From positions 1-39,680 of the forward strand of contig JAGBSG010000004.1 of assembly GCA_017632035.1 (NCBI GenBank): 39,680 nt of DNA, in the 5' to 3' direction. The translations under genes and the position numbers were made by a program. This document shows, piece by piece, positions 23,285-30,755 of this stretch. Every line of letters begins with the position of its first letter. Position 1 is the first letter of the stretch. Under the pieces are notes generated by a model. The model saw only the letters and a list, made by a program, of their open reading frames with translations. It did no database searches and had not been told where the DNA came from. This stretch comes from Oscillospiraceae bacterium. GTDB lineage: Bacteria; Bacillota; Clostridia; Oscillospirales; Oscillospiraceae.

Positions 23285-24427
23285 ATGGAACTTTCAGAGC
23301 TTCGCGGTCAGATCGATAATATCGATGACGAGCTGGTACGGCTCTTCGGTCAGCGTATGGATATCGCCGCGCAAATCGCCGATTATAAGAAGGAAAACGG
23401 ACTTCCCATCTATGTGCCCAGCCGGGAGCGGGAAAAGCTGATGGATGTTGCTGAAAAGGCCGGGCCGGATATGGCCAATTACACACGGGTGCTTTACTCC
23501 ATGATCTTTGAGCTCAGCCGCAGCCATCAAAGCAAGCGCAACATTACCACCTCTGCTCTCCACGAGAAGATCACCCACGCCATCGAAAATACCCAGAGGC
23601 TGTTTCCACAGGCGCCCATGGTTGCCTGTCAGGGCGTTGAGGGTGCTTATGCGCAGATCGCCTGTGAGAAGATCTTCAAAGCCCCCTTCATTATGTATTT
23701 CAAGAACTTTGACGGCGTGTTCAATGCCATTGAGCAGGGTCTGTGTCAGTACGGCATCCTGCCCATCGAGAACTCCACAGCAGGCTCTGTAAACAAGGTC
23801 TATGACCTGATGATCCATCATAATTTCTCCATCGTGCGGACCTTCCGCCTTAAGGTGGACCACAACCTGCTGGCAAGGCCCGGTGCTGTGCTTTCCGGCA
23901 TCAAGGAGATCTACTCCCATGAGCAGGCTATCAGCCAATGCACGGAGTTTTTGAAGACCATGCCCGGTGTAAAGGTGATCCCTGTGGAAAACACCGCTGT
24001 AGCGGCAAAGCTGGTAGCCGAATCCGACAGGACCGATGTAGCCGCTCTGTCCAGCCGGGCCTGTGCAGAGCTGTACGGCCTGGTGTGTCTTGCCTCCAGC
24101 GTTCAGGACCAAGGTAATAACTATACACGGTTCATCTGCATCAGCAAGAATCTGGAGATCTATCCCGGCGCGGATAAGACCAGTATCATGATGGTCCTGC
24201 CCCACAAGCCCGGTTCTCTGTACCGTGTGCTGGCCCGGCTGTATGCTCTGGGCATCAATGTGACCAAGCTGGAATCCCGGCCCATGCCTGACAGGGATTT
24301 TGAGTTCATGTTCTACTTTGACCTGGAGACCTCTATCTATTCCGAGGAATTTGTACAGCTCATGTGTGAGCTGGATGATCTGTGCGAGGAATTCAAGTAC
24401 CTGGGCAGCTTCAGCGAGGTGATCTGA
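23285..24427 (+). CDS. pheA: Bifunctional chorismate mutase / prephenate dehydratase (P-protein)
   Basis: 380 residues. Residues 1-85 are an AroQ-class chorismate mutase (LRGQIDNIDDELVRLFGQRMDIA...). Residues ~110-290 are prephenate dehydratase (CQGVEGAYAQIA, LPIENSTAGSV, NYTRFICIS, the TRF motif). Residues ~300-380 are an ACT domain (PHKPGSLYRVLARL, KLESRPMPDRDFEFMFY), the Phe-sensing ESRP site. It is the only chorismate mutase in the operon, so it supplies prephenate to TyrA too. AGGAGG precedes the start. The stop shares one base with the aroE/K start. Confidence 0.96.
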   Translation: MELSELRGQIDNIDDELVRLFGQRMDIAAQIADYKKENGLPIYVPSREREKLMDVAEKAGPDMANYTRVLYSMIFELSRSHQSKRNITTSALHEKITHAIENTQRLFPQAPMVACQGVEGAYAQIACEKIFKAPFIMYFKNFDGVFNAIEQGLCQYGILPIENSTAGSVNKVYDLMIHHNFSIVRTFRLKVDHNLLARPGAVLSGIKEIYSHEQAISQCTEFLKTMPGVKVIPVENTAVAAKLVAESDRTDVAALSSRACAELYGLVCLASSVQDQGNNYTRFICISKNLEIYPGADKTSIMMVLPHKPGSLYRVLARLYALGINVTKLESRPMPDRDFEFMFYFDLETSIYSEEFVQLMCELDDLCEEFKYLGSFSEVI

Positions 24428-25641
24428 TGCAGTGCGGTCTGCTGGGAAAAAAGCTGGGCCACAGCTATTCGCCTCAGATCCACCGTTTTCTTGGGGATTA
24501 CCCCTATACCCTGCATGAGAAGCAGCCGGAGGAGCTGGAGGATTTTCTGCGGCACGGGCCGTTCACCGGCCTGAATGTGACCATTCCCTATAAAAAAACC
24601 GTAATCCCCTTTTGCGATCTGCTGTCAGAGACAGCAAAAAAGATGGGTGCGGTCAACACCATTGTAAGGCAAAAGGACGGCACGCTTGTAGGCCATAACA
24701 CGGATTATTTTGGTTTTTCCTCCATGGTTGAGCGCAGCGGCTTGCGTGTTAACGCAAAAAAGGTGCTGGTGCTTGGCAGCGGCGGTGCATCCAACACGGC
24801 TGTGGTGGTGCTCCGGGAACTGGGCGCACAGGTAGTGGTGATCTCCCGCAGCGCAGATGACAACTACAACAACCTTCACCGCCATAGCGACGCGACGGTG
24901 ATCGTCAACGCTACCCCTGTGGGCATGTACCCGGAAAACGGCATCAGTCCGGTAGATCTCAGCCTGTTCCCCAAGCTGGAGGGGGTGCTGGACATGATCT
25001 ACAACCCAGCAAGAACGCAGCTTCTGATGGATGCTGAAACCCGGGGACTGATTGCCATGAACGGCCTGTGGATGCTGGTGGCTCAGGCCAAGGAAAGCGC
25101 GGAATGGTTTACCGGCAAAAGGATCGACGATAAGGTGATCCAAACCATCCACGATACCCTGCGCCGGCAGATGGAGAACATTGTGCTCATTGGCATGCCC
25201 GGGGCAGGAAAATCCACTGTGGCTGCCATGCTGGCACAGGAGCTGGGCCGCAGAGCCGTAGACGCGGATGCGCAGATCGTGAAGATTGCCGGCTGCTCCA
25301 TTCCGGAGATCTTCGCTCGGGGCGGTGAGACCGAGTTCCGGACGTTGGAAACCCAGATCCTCAGGGAGCTTGGCAAGCAGTCCGGCCTGGTCATCGCCAC
25401 CGGCGGCGGCTGCGTGACGAGAGAAGAAAACTATGCCCTGCTCCATCAAAACAGCAGGATCTTCTGGCTGACCAGGGAGCTGAGCAAGCTGCCCACTGAT
25501 GGGCGGCCCCTTTCCCAAGGCAATCGGCTCGGGGATCTGTATGAGACGCGCAGGCCTATGTATGAACGCTTCGCTGACTACACCGTCAGCAACGACGCAG
25601 CGCCCGAAGAAACTCTGGATGCGATCAGGAGGATACTATGA
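24427..25641 (+). CDS. aroE/aroK: Fused shikimate dehydrogenase - shikimate kinase
   Basis: 404 residues; two enzymes in one chain. Residues 1-~245 are AroE: SYSPQIHRF (shikimate Ser), PYKKTVIPF (catalytic Lys), HNTDYFGF (Asp), GSGGASNTAVV (NADP loop), NATPVGMYP and GLWMLVAQA. Residues ~250-404 are AroK: IGMPGAGKSTVAA (Walker A), a DADAQI segment, GGETEFRTLE and ATGGGCV (shikimate binding). The lid Arg is in GRPLSQ. The start at 24427 shares the A of the pheA TGA (TGATG). It catalyses steps 4 and 5, NADPH reduction then ATP phosphorylation. The DADAQI element replaces the usual DxD sequence but keeps both Asp. Confidence 0.95.
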   Translation: MQCGLLGKKLGHSYSPQIHRFLGDYPYTLHEKQPEELEDFLRHGPFTGLNVTIPYKKTVIPFCDLLSETAKKMGAVNTIVRQKDGTLVGHNTDYFGFSSMVERSGLRVNAKKVLVLGSGGASNTAVVVLRELGAQVVVISRSADDNYNNLHRHSDATVIVNATPVGMYPENGISPVDLSLFPKLEGVLDMIYNPARTQLLMDAETRGLIAMNGLWMLVAQAKESAEWFTGKRIDDKVIQTIHDTLRRQMENIVLIGMPGAGKSTVAAMLAQELGRRAVDADAQIVKIAGCSIPEIFARGGETEFRTLETQILRELGKQSGLVIATGGGCVTREENYALLHQNSRIFWLTRELSKLPTDGRPLSQGNRLGDLYETRRPMYERFADYTVSNDAAPEETLDAIRRIL

Positions 25642-26072
25642 AGATTTTGGTAATCAATGGCCCGAACATCAACATGCTGGGTATCCGGGAGCCAGGCATT
25701 TACGGCAAACAGACCTTTGCCGATCTGCTGGCGCTGCTGGAAGAAACGGCTCAGGAAGAGGCTGTAACCGTGGAGCAATTTCAATCTAACCACGAGGGGG
25801 CTATTGTGGATAAGATCCAGGCGGCCTACGGCTGCTTTGACGGCATCGTCATCAATCCCGCGGCCTACACCCACACCTCGGTGGCTATTTTGGATGCTCT
25901 GAAATCCGTGTCCATCCCGGCTGTGGAGGTACATATCTCCAATGTGGATGCCCGGGAGGCTTTCCGGCAGATCTCCTATGCGGGAATGTACTGCGAAAAG
26001 ACCATCAAGGGGCAAGGACTGGAGGGCTACAGGCAAGCCATTCGGTATCTCAAGGAGAAATACGGCAAATAA
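25638..26072 (+). CDS. aroQ: 3-dehydroquinate dehydratase, type II
   Basis: 144 residues, standard for the type II enzyme. It converts 3-dehydroquinate to 3-dehydroshikimate. VINGPNINMLGIREPGIYG (catalytic Arg and Tyr), FQSNHEGAIVD, NPAAYTHTSVAI and VEVHISNVDAREAFRQ are the four signature blocks. It overlaps aroE/K by 4 nt (ATGA). It is the last gene of the operon, followed directly by a terminator at its stop codon. Confidence 0.97.
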   Translation: MKILVINGPNINMLGIREPGIYGKQTFADLLALLEETAQEEAVTVEQFQSNHEGAIVDKIQAAYGCFDGIVINPAAYTHTSVAILDALKSVSIPAVEVHISNVDAREAFRQISYAGMYCEKTIKGQGLEGYRQAIRYLKEKYGK

Positions 26073-26104
26073 AATACGGAGAGGATTTTCTTCCCCGTAT
26101 TTTT
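26071..26104 (+). terminator. Terminator of the aro operon (copy 1 of a duplicated hairpin)
   Basis: It starts at the aroQ stop: AAAATACGG...CCGTATTTTT, a 15-bp stem containing one A/C mismatch and one G-U pair, a 3-nt loop and a T-tail. The 33 nt at 26071-26103 match 26377-26409 with two differences. Confidence 0.8.
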
Positions 26105-26176
26105 GACTGTGAATAAACATTCTTGACAAACAGGCAAAAATCACGAAAACCGTCAAGACACACAAGGGCAATATAT

Positions 26177-26314
26177 CATACTTTCTCACCGACGAGAAAG
26201 TATGCAAAGAGTCGCCGAGGACCTTCCGTATGGTCCTCGGACTCCCCAGACGGCCTAAGGGGGAAGCGAATTAGATTTCTGTTGTCGAACCTTTCATCCG
26301 CTTCCCCTCTTAGG
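26177..26314. other. Structured intergenic element with three hairpins
   Basis: 26105-26376 carries no convincing gene. Within it are three successive inverted repeats. CATACTTTCTC/GAGAAAGTATG lies at 26177-26187/26194-26204 (11 bp). CCGAGGACC/GGTCCTCGG lies at 26215-26223/26232-26240 (9 bp, with GAGT/ACTC outside a 2-nt bulge). CCTAAGGGGGAAGCG pairs with 26299-26314 (15 bp, one bulge, 30-nt loop). Such stacked stems suggest a mobile intergenic repeat or a structured RNA. I recognise no named family. Confidence 0.5.
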
Positions 26315-26376
26315 AATCCCTTAGTAAAATTGTTATTTTATCGTATTTAACGATTGATGGCTTTTGACGTGCACCG

Positions 26377-26409
26377 AAAATACGGGGAGGATTTTCCTCC
26401 CCGTATTTT
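26377..26409. terminator. Terminator of the ABC operon (copy 2 of the duplicated hairpin)
   Basis: AAAATACGGGGAGGA (26377-26391), loop TTT, TCCTCCCCGTATTTT (26395-26409): a perfect 15-bp stem with T/A tails on both strands. It ends the minus-strand transporter operon, whose stop codon is at 26411-26413. Confidence 0.85.
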
Positions 26410-26410
26410 G

Positions 26411-29400
26411 TTATTCCACGGATTTTAAGGCCTCGGCCATATTGATCTTCTCCAGCTTAAAGTAGAGCACGAAGTCCACAAGGCAGGCTGCCAGCATGGT
26501 CAGCACAATGGAAAGCACAAAGGACAGGGGCAGCAGTCTGGCCTGGAACCAGACCATATCGATGCGTATCTTGCTCATAACAAACTCAAGCAGCAGGATA
26601 CCGCCTCCCAGGCCCAGCACAGCGCCCATGGCGCTCAGCAGCAGGTTCTCCTTAAACACATAGGCCGCGGATTCGGCCGCGTTGAAGCCCAGGACCTTGA
26701 TGGTCGCGATCTCCCGGACACGCTCGGTGATATTGATGTTCGTCAGGTTATACAGCACGATCACCGCCAGCATACCGGCGCAGATCACCACGACGACCAC
26801 GATCATATCCAGGGCCTCCAGCATCTTGCCCACCTGATCCGCCATATCCTGATTGACGGAAACGCTCATGACGCCGGAACATTCCGAGGCTTTGGCACTG
26901 GCCTCGTAGACATCCTGGTCTTCATGGACGGTGACGCAGGCAACCTGGACCTTGGGGGCTTTACCCCACTGATCTTCCACCGTTTCCGGGGTCACGATTA
27001 CATAATTGCTTACATGGTTATCATAAATGCCGCTGACTGTAACAGTCAGGGTCTGCAGATCGGAATTGCGCACTGTAACGGTATCGCCTACGGAAATACC
27101 CAGATTCTCAGCCACGCCAACAGAAAGCAGCGCCTGGCCCTGATCGGGCATATCCAACGGTGTCTTACCGCTGTGGAAATCCATGAAGTCTTCCAATCGG
27201 TCGTCTCCGGCGATGAGCACGATATCCTTGGTCTTATCCCCAAAGTCCAGCTCTACGCTGCTCTGATGATAGAAGGTCATATCATCCACAAGGCCGTCCA
27301 TTTCCTGTCGGAAGGCAGCCTGGTCCTCCGTTGTCACTTCTTCCGAGAAGCGGACCTCCATATCGTACAGCGTGATCTCCTCAAACTGATAGGACACCAC
27401 ATCTACGATGGAATCCCGGAAGCCAAAGCCTGTCAGCAGCAAGGCAGTGCAGCCGCCGATGCCCACCAGCATCATCAGCAGCCGCTGGCGGTAACGGAAG
27501 ATATTGCGGAGCATGACCTTGTTCAGGAAGCTGAATTTGTTCCAGAACGGCAGGTATTCCAAAAATATCTTCTTACCGCTGGTAGGCGGCTTGGGACGGA
27601 TCAGCTCTGCCGGGACCTCCCGTAGGGACATACGGCAGGCATACCAGGTAACGAACAGGGTCACAGCTGTGTAGGCACCCACAACAGCCAGGCACAGAGG
27701 CCAATCAATCCGCAGGACGATATTGGGCGTCAGCAGCATCATAATGCTATAGGCCTCCCACAGGATCATGGGGAACACCGCACTGCCGATGAAAACCCCA
27801 AGGCCGCACCCAAGCACCGCGGCACTGCCGGCATAGGCCAGATATTTTCCAATAATTGCCCCATTGCTGTAGCCCAGGGCCTTCAGGGTACCGATCTGGG
27901 TACGCTCCTCTTCTACCATGCGGGTCATGGTGGTAATGCACACCAAAGCCGCGATCAGAAGGAAGAACGCAGGAAATACGGCAGAGACTGCCTCAACGAT
28001 ATCCGAGTTGCTGTCCAGAGATACATAGCCCACATTGGTGGTCCTGTCCAGAGCGTAGACCTCTGTATCGGTCATCTCGTCGATGGCCTTTCGGGCGTCC
28101 GCCAGCTGTTGGGCCGCATCTGCCAGCTCGGCTTCCGCTTCGTTGAGTTCCTCCATGGCCTGCTCATAGCCGGTGTTGTACTCCTGCCAGCCATGGGCAA
28201 GCTCCGCTTCGGCAGCCTCCAGCTCTTTGCGGCCCTCCTCCAGCTTTTTGCGGTTGGCATCCAGTTCCTGCTGGGCCGCATTCAGCTGCAGCTCGCCGGC
28301 CTCAATCTGGGCCTCGGCAGCAGCAAACTGATTCTCCGCCTGGGTCTGGCTGTTCTGCAGCTCCAAAAAGCCCGCATCGATGGCAGCCATGGCATCGTCC
28401 AGGGTCTTTTTATTCTCCAGCAGCTGGGTTCTCTGCTGGGTAAGCCCCTGCTTTTGGACCTTCAATTCCTCCAGCTGCGCAGTATACTGGGCCTGCTGGT
28501 CGTGCATTTGCTTCTGCTGGGCGGCGTATTCGTCCCGCTGATCAATATAGGTCTGCAGCTCCTTGCGCAGACGGGCAATGGTAGCAGCATCGACACCGGT
28601 CTGCTCTGCCCGGTCCAGAGCTGCTTGGGCCGTGTCGATGCCGGTGTTCACCACAGACATCATGGTATCCACCAGTGTGAGCATCCAATTCAGCTGCTCC
28701 AAGCCGTCCTCAAGCTGTGAAATACCGGATTCGATCTGGTCCAGGCCGTCATTGATCTGGACCAAGCCGTCTTCCAGCAGCCGGAGGTTTTCGGAAACTG
28801 TCTTATAATTGGCCAGCAGCTCCCCATTTGCCTTCGCAAGCTGGGCATAGGTCTCTGCCTTGGTTTCGGCAAGAGTCTGGCGGGATTCATTCAGAGCCAG
28901 CCGGTTTTGATCGATCTCAGCCTGACCGTCCTCCAGGAGCTTCAGGCTGCTGTCTATGGTCTTGCGGTTGGCTGCGATCTCCTTTTCGCCGTCTTTAAGC
29001 TTTTGCAGTGCCTCGTCAAGCTCCTTCAAGGCCTCGGCCTTGGCGGTATCAAATTCCTTTTTCCCGTCTTCATATTCAGCCAATCCATCGGCATAGGCAC
29101 TCTCAGCCTCCGCACGAAGGGTCTCAAGGCGCTCGATTGCCAAGGGAAGTATGTCCTTCTCAAAGCGCTTTGCCGCTTCCTTCATGGCATTGTTGTAGGC
29201 AGCGCTGTAGATCGTGCTTTCCCCGGACAGAGCCACATTGATCTCAGCATAGTAATCAACATCAAAGCTTTCCCGGGGCAGGTACAGGTAGGATGTGACT
29301 GTGCCATTGCCCAGGGCGGTATTGCCACGGGACATATCCATGTAAAGCGGTGTGCTCACATAGCCCACCACCGTAAAGGTGCGCTCAGTCAGGCTCTCCA

Positions 29401-29884
29401 GCACATCCGCTTCGTTATTTTCCGCCACTGTGACCTTGGTGCCCAGAATGGCATCGGTGGCGTGGAAGCCGTCAGCAAGGCACTCATCGGGAGCCTGGGG
29501 CATACGCCCGCCCAAAAGCAACACCTGATTGACTGCCCTTGGCAGTGTGTACAGCTTGTAAACAGCTTCGTCATCCGTGTCCCCAAAACGGGCCAGCACA
29601 TCCATGCTGATCACACCCTCAGCGTGCTCCACCCCATCCATTTTAGAGACGGCATCCACATGCTCAGGACTCCAGCCGTAGCTGCTCAGCAACCGCAGGT
29701 CAAACATATTCTGCCGGTCCATAAACTGCTGGCCGGTCGCCACCATGTCCGACTTGGTGGTACGCAGACCTACAAACATGCCTGCGCCCAAGGCAATAAT
29801 GGCCACGATGGCTATGTACCGCCCCAGGGATCTTCGAATCGACCGGAGCAGGTTTTTGCGCATCATATTTTTTCTCATTACCAT
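26411..29884 (-). CDS. FtsX/MacB-type ABC transporter permease with long coiled coil
   Basis: 1157 residues. TM1 is near 15-40 (IAIVAIIALGAGMFVG), followed by a MacB-like extracytoplasmic part. Residues ~258-600 are one long Glu/Gln/Leu/Ala heptad coiled coil (repeated EDG, LEEG and QLE units). Then come three FtsX helices (AFFLLIAALVCITTM..., LAYAGSAAVLGCGLGVFIG, LAVVGAYTAVTLFVTWYA). A second set is at the C-terminus: TM near 805 (RLLMMLVGIGGCTALLLTGFG) and three more (MIVVVVVICAGMLAVIVLYN, LLSAMGAVLGLGGGILLLEF, LSFVLSIVLTMLAACLVDF). It is a Type VII ABC permease moving or sensing a substrate at the envelope; the substrate is unknown. The start at 29884 has GGAGA 5 nt upstream and overlaps the ATPase gene by 7 nt. 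Confidence 0.88.
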   Translation of the reverse strand: MVMRKNMMRKNLLRSIRRSLGRYIAIVAIIALGAGMFVGLRTTKSDMVATGQQFMDRQNMFDLRLLSSYGWSPEHVDAVSKMDGVEHAEGVISMDVLARFGDTDDEAVYKLYTLPRAVNQVLLLGGRMPQAPDECLADGFHATDAILGTKVTVAENNEADVLESLTERTFTVVGYVSTPLYMDMSRGNTALGNGTVTSYLYLPRESFDVDYYAEINVALSGESTIYSAAYNNAMKEAAKRFEKDILPLAIERLETLRAEAESAYADGLAEYEDGKKEFDTAKAEALKELDEALQKLKDGEKEIAANRKTIDSSLKLLEDGQAEIDQNRLALNESRQTLAETKAETYAQLAKANGELLANYKTVSENLRLLEDGLVQINDGLDQIESGISQLEDGLEQLNWMLTLVDTMMSVVNTGIDTAQAALDRAEQTGVDAATIARLRKELQTYIDQRDEYAAQQKQMHDQQAQYTAQLEELKVQKQGLTQQRTQLLENKKTLDDAMAAIDAGFLELQNSQTQAENQFAAAEAQIEAGELQLNAAQQELDANRKKLEEGRKELEAAEAELAHGWQEYNTGYEQAMEELNEAEAELADAAQQLADARKAIDEMTDTEVYALDRTTNVGYVSLDSNSDIVEAVSAVFPAFFLLIAALVCITTMTRMVEEERTQIGTLKALGYSNGAIIGKYLAYAGSAAVLGCGLGVFIGSAVFPMILWEAYSIMMLLTPNIVLRIDWPLCLAVVGAYTAVTLFVTWYACRMSLREVPAELIRPKPPTSGKKIFLEYLPFWNKFSFLNKVMLRNIFRYRQRLLMMLVGIGGCTALLLTGFGFRDSIVDVVSYQFEEITLYDMEVRFSEEVTTEDQAAFRQEMDGLVDDMTFYHQSSVELDFGDKTKDIVLIAGDDRLEDFMDFHSGKTPLDMPDQGQALLSVGVAENLGISVGDTVTVRNSDLQTLTVTVSGIYDNHVSNYVIVTPETVEDQWGKAPKVQVACVTVHEDQDVYEASAKASECSGVMSVSVNQDMADQVGKMLEALDMIVVVVVICAGMLAVIVLYNLTNINITERVREIATIKVLGFNAAESAAYVFKENLLLSAMGAVLGLGGGILLLEFVMSKIRIDMVWFQARLLPLSFVLSIVLTMLAACLVDFVLYFKLEKINMAEALKSVE

Positions 29885-30579
29885 TCGATCTCCGAAACAT
29901 CCTGAGGCTTTTCGTTCAATGTAACAGATGCCACTGTGCCGCTCTTGACACGGATGACACGGTCAGCCATAGCAGTCAGGGCGCTGTTGTGGGTGATGAT
30001 AACCACAGTCATGCCGGTGCGACGGCCTGTATCCTGCAAAAGCTTCAAAATCGCTTTGCCGGTCTGATAGTCCAGAGCGCCGGTGGGCTCGTCGCACAGT
30101 AGCAGCTTGGGGTTCTTGGCCAGGGCCCGGGCAATGGCGACACGCTGCTGCTCACCGCCGGAAAGCTGGCTGGGGAAATTCTTCATTCGCTCTTCGAGAC
30201 CCACATCCCGCAGGACCTTGGCTGCATCCAGAGGGTGGGCACAGATCTGCCCTGCCAGCTCCACATTCTCCAGAGCGGTCAGGTTACCGACCAGGTTATA
30301 AAACTGGAACACAAAGCCAACATCCTGCCGGCGGTACTGGGTCAGCTGTTTTTTGTTCATGGCAGAGATCTCACGGCCATCCAGGGTCACTCTGCCTGTG
30401 CTCAGGGTATCCATGCCGCCAAGGATATTCAGCAAGGTGGTCTTACCCGCACCGGAAGGACCCACTATAACCACAAGCTCTCCCTTTTCAATAGAGAAGC
30501 TGGTATCGTGCAGAGCATGGATCTCGACCTCACCCATACGATAGGTTTTGCCCACATTCTCGAACGCAACAAAGGCCAT
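29878..30579 (-). CDS. ABC transporter ATP-binding protein (LolD/MacB type)
   Basis: 233 residues. The ATG at 30579 has GGAG 8 nt upstream; an in-frame ATG at 30612 has no such site. Walker [11 protein letters not shown]-loop VFQFYNL, signature [15 protein letters not shown], Walker [13 protein letters not shown] and H-loop IITHN are all intact. It powers the partner permease by mechanotransmission (family knowledge). The two genes overlap and are divergent from the regulator gene. Confidence 0.93.
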   Translation of the reverse strand: MAFVAFENVGKTYRMGEVEIHALHDTSFSIEKGELVVIVGPSGAGKTTLLNILGGMDTLSTGRVTLDGREISAMNKKQLTQYRRQDVGFVFQFYNLVGNLTALENVELAGQICAHPLDAAKVLRDVGLEERMKNFPSQLSGGEQQRVAIARALAKNPKLLLCDEPTGALDYQTGKAILKLLQDTGRRTGMTVVIITHNSALTAMADRVIRVKSGTVASVTLNEKPQDVSEIEW

Positions 30580-30610
30580 GGCATTCACTCCAAATTTAAT
30601 AGTTTTATAC

Positions 30611-30640
30611 ATTATAACATGAAAGCATGAAAAAGTGGAA
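30611..30640 (-). promoter_or_regulatory. Promoter of the ABC transporter operon
   Basis: Minus strand: TTCCAC (30640-30635), 18 nt, TATAAT (30616-30611), about 30 nt before the ATPase start. The -10 is perfect and the -35 poor, typical of an activated promoter. Confidence 0.5.
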
Positions 30641-30679
30641 ACAATTTATGAATTGGAAACGGTATTTTGCAAATCGGTC

Positions 30680-30708
30680 TTGCAAATTTCGTTGTGACGA
30701 AGTATAAT
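30680..30708 (+). promoter_or_regulatory. Promoter of the dual-HTH regulator gene
   Basis: TTGCAA (30680-30685), 17 nt, TATAAT (30703-30708). The spacer contains the palindrome at 30688-30701, so a protein bound there would block or remodel the promoter. Confidence 0.7.
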
Positions 30709-30737
30709 AGAAGTCACGCATATTTCGTTGTAACGAA
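30688..30737. promoter_or_regulatory. Paired operators TTCGTTGTGACGAA / TTCGTTGTAACGAA
   Basis: Two 14-bp palindromic copies at 30688-30701 and 30724-30737, 36 bp centre to centre, differ at one base. They are embedded in a longer direct repeat ATTTCGTTGT(G/A)ACGAA. One lies between -35 and -10, the other between the transcription start and the ribosome site. They are likely binding sites for the adjacent regulator (autoregulation, inferred) and may also affect the divergent ABC operon. Confidence 0.7.
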
Positions 30738-30755
30738 GAATAGGAGAATGTGCCT

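Noticed and set aside
26123..26128. A TTGACA box downstream of aroQ as a promoter
   Set aside because: There is no acceptable -10 at 16-18 nt spacing and no gene follows.
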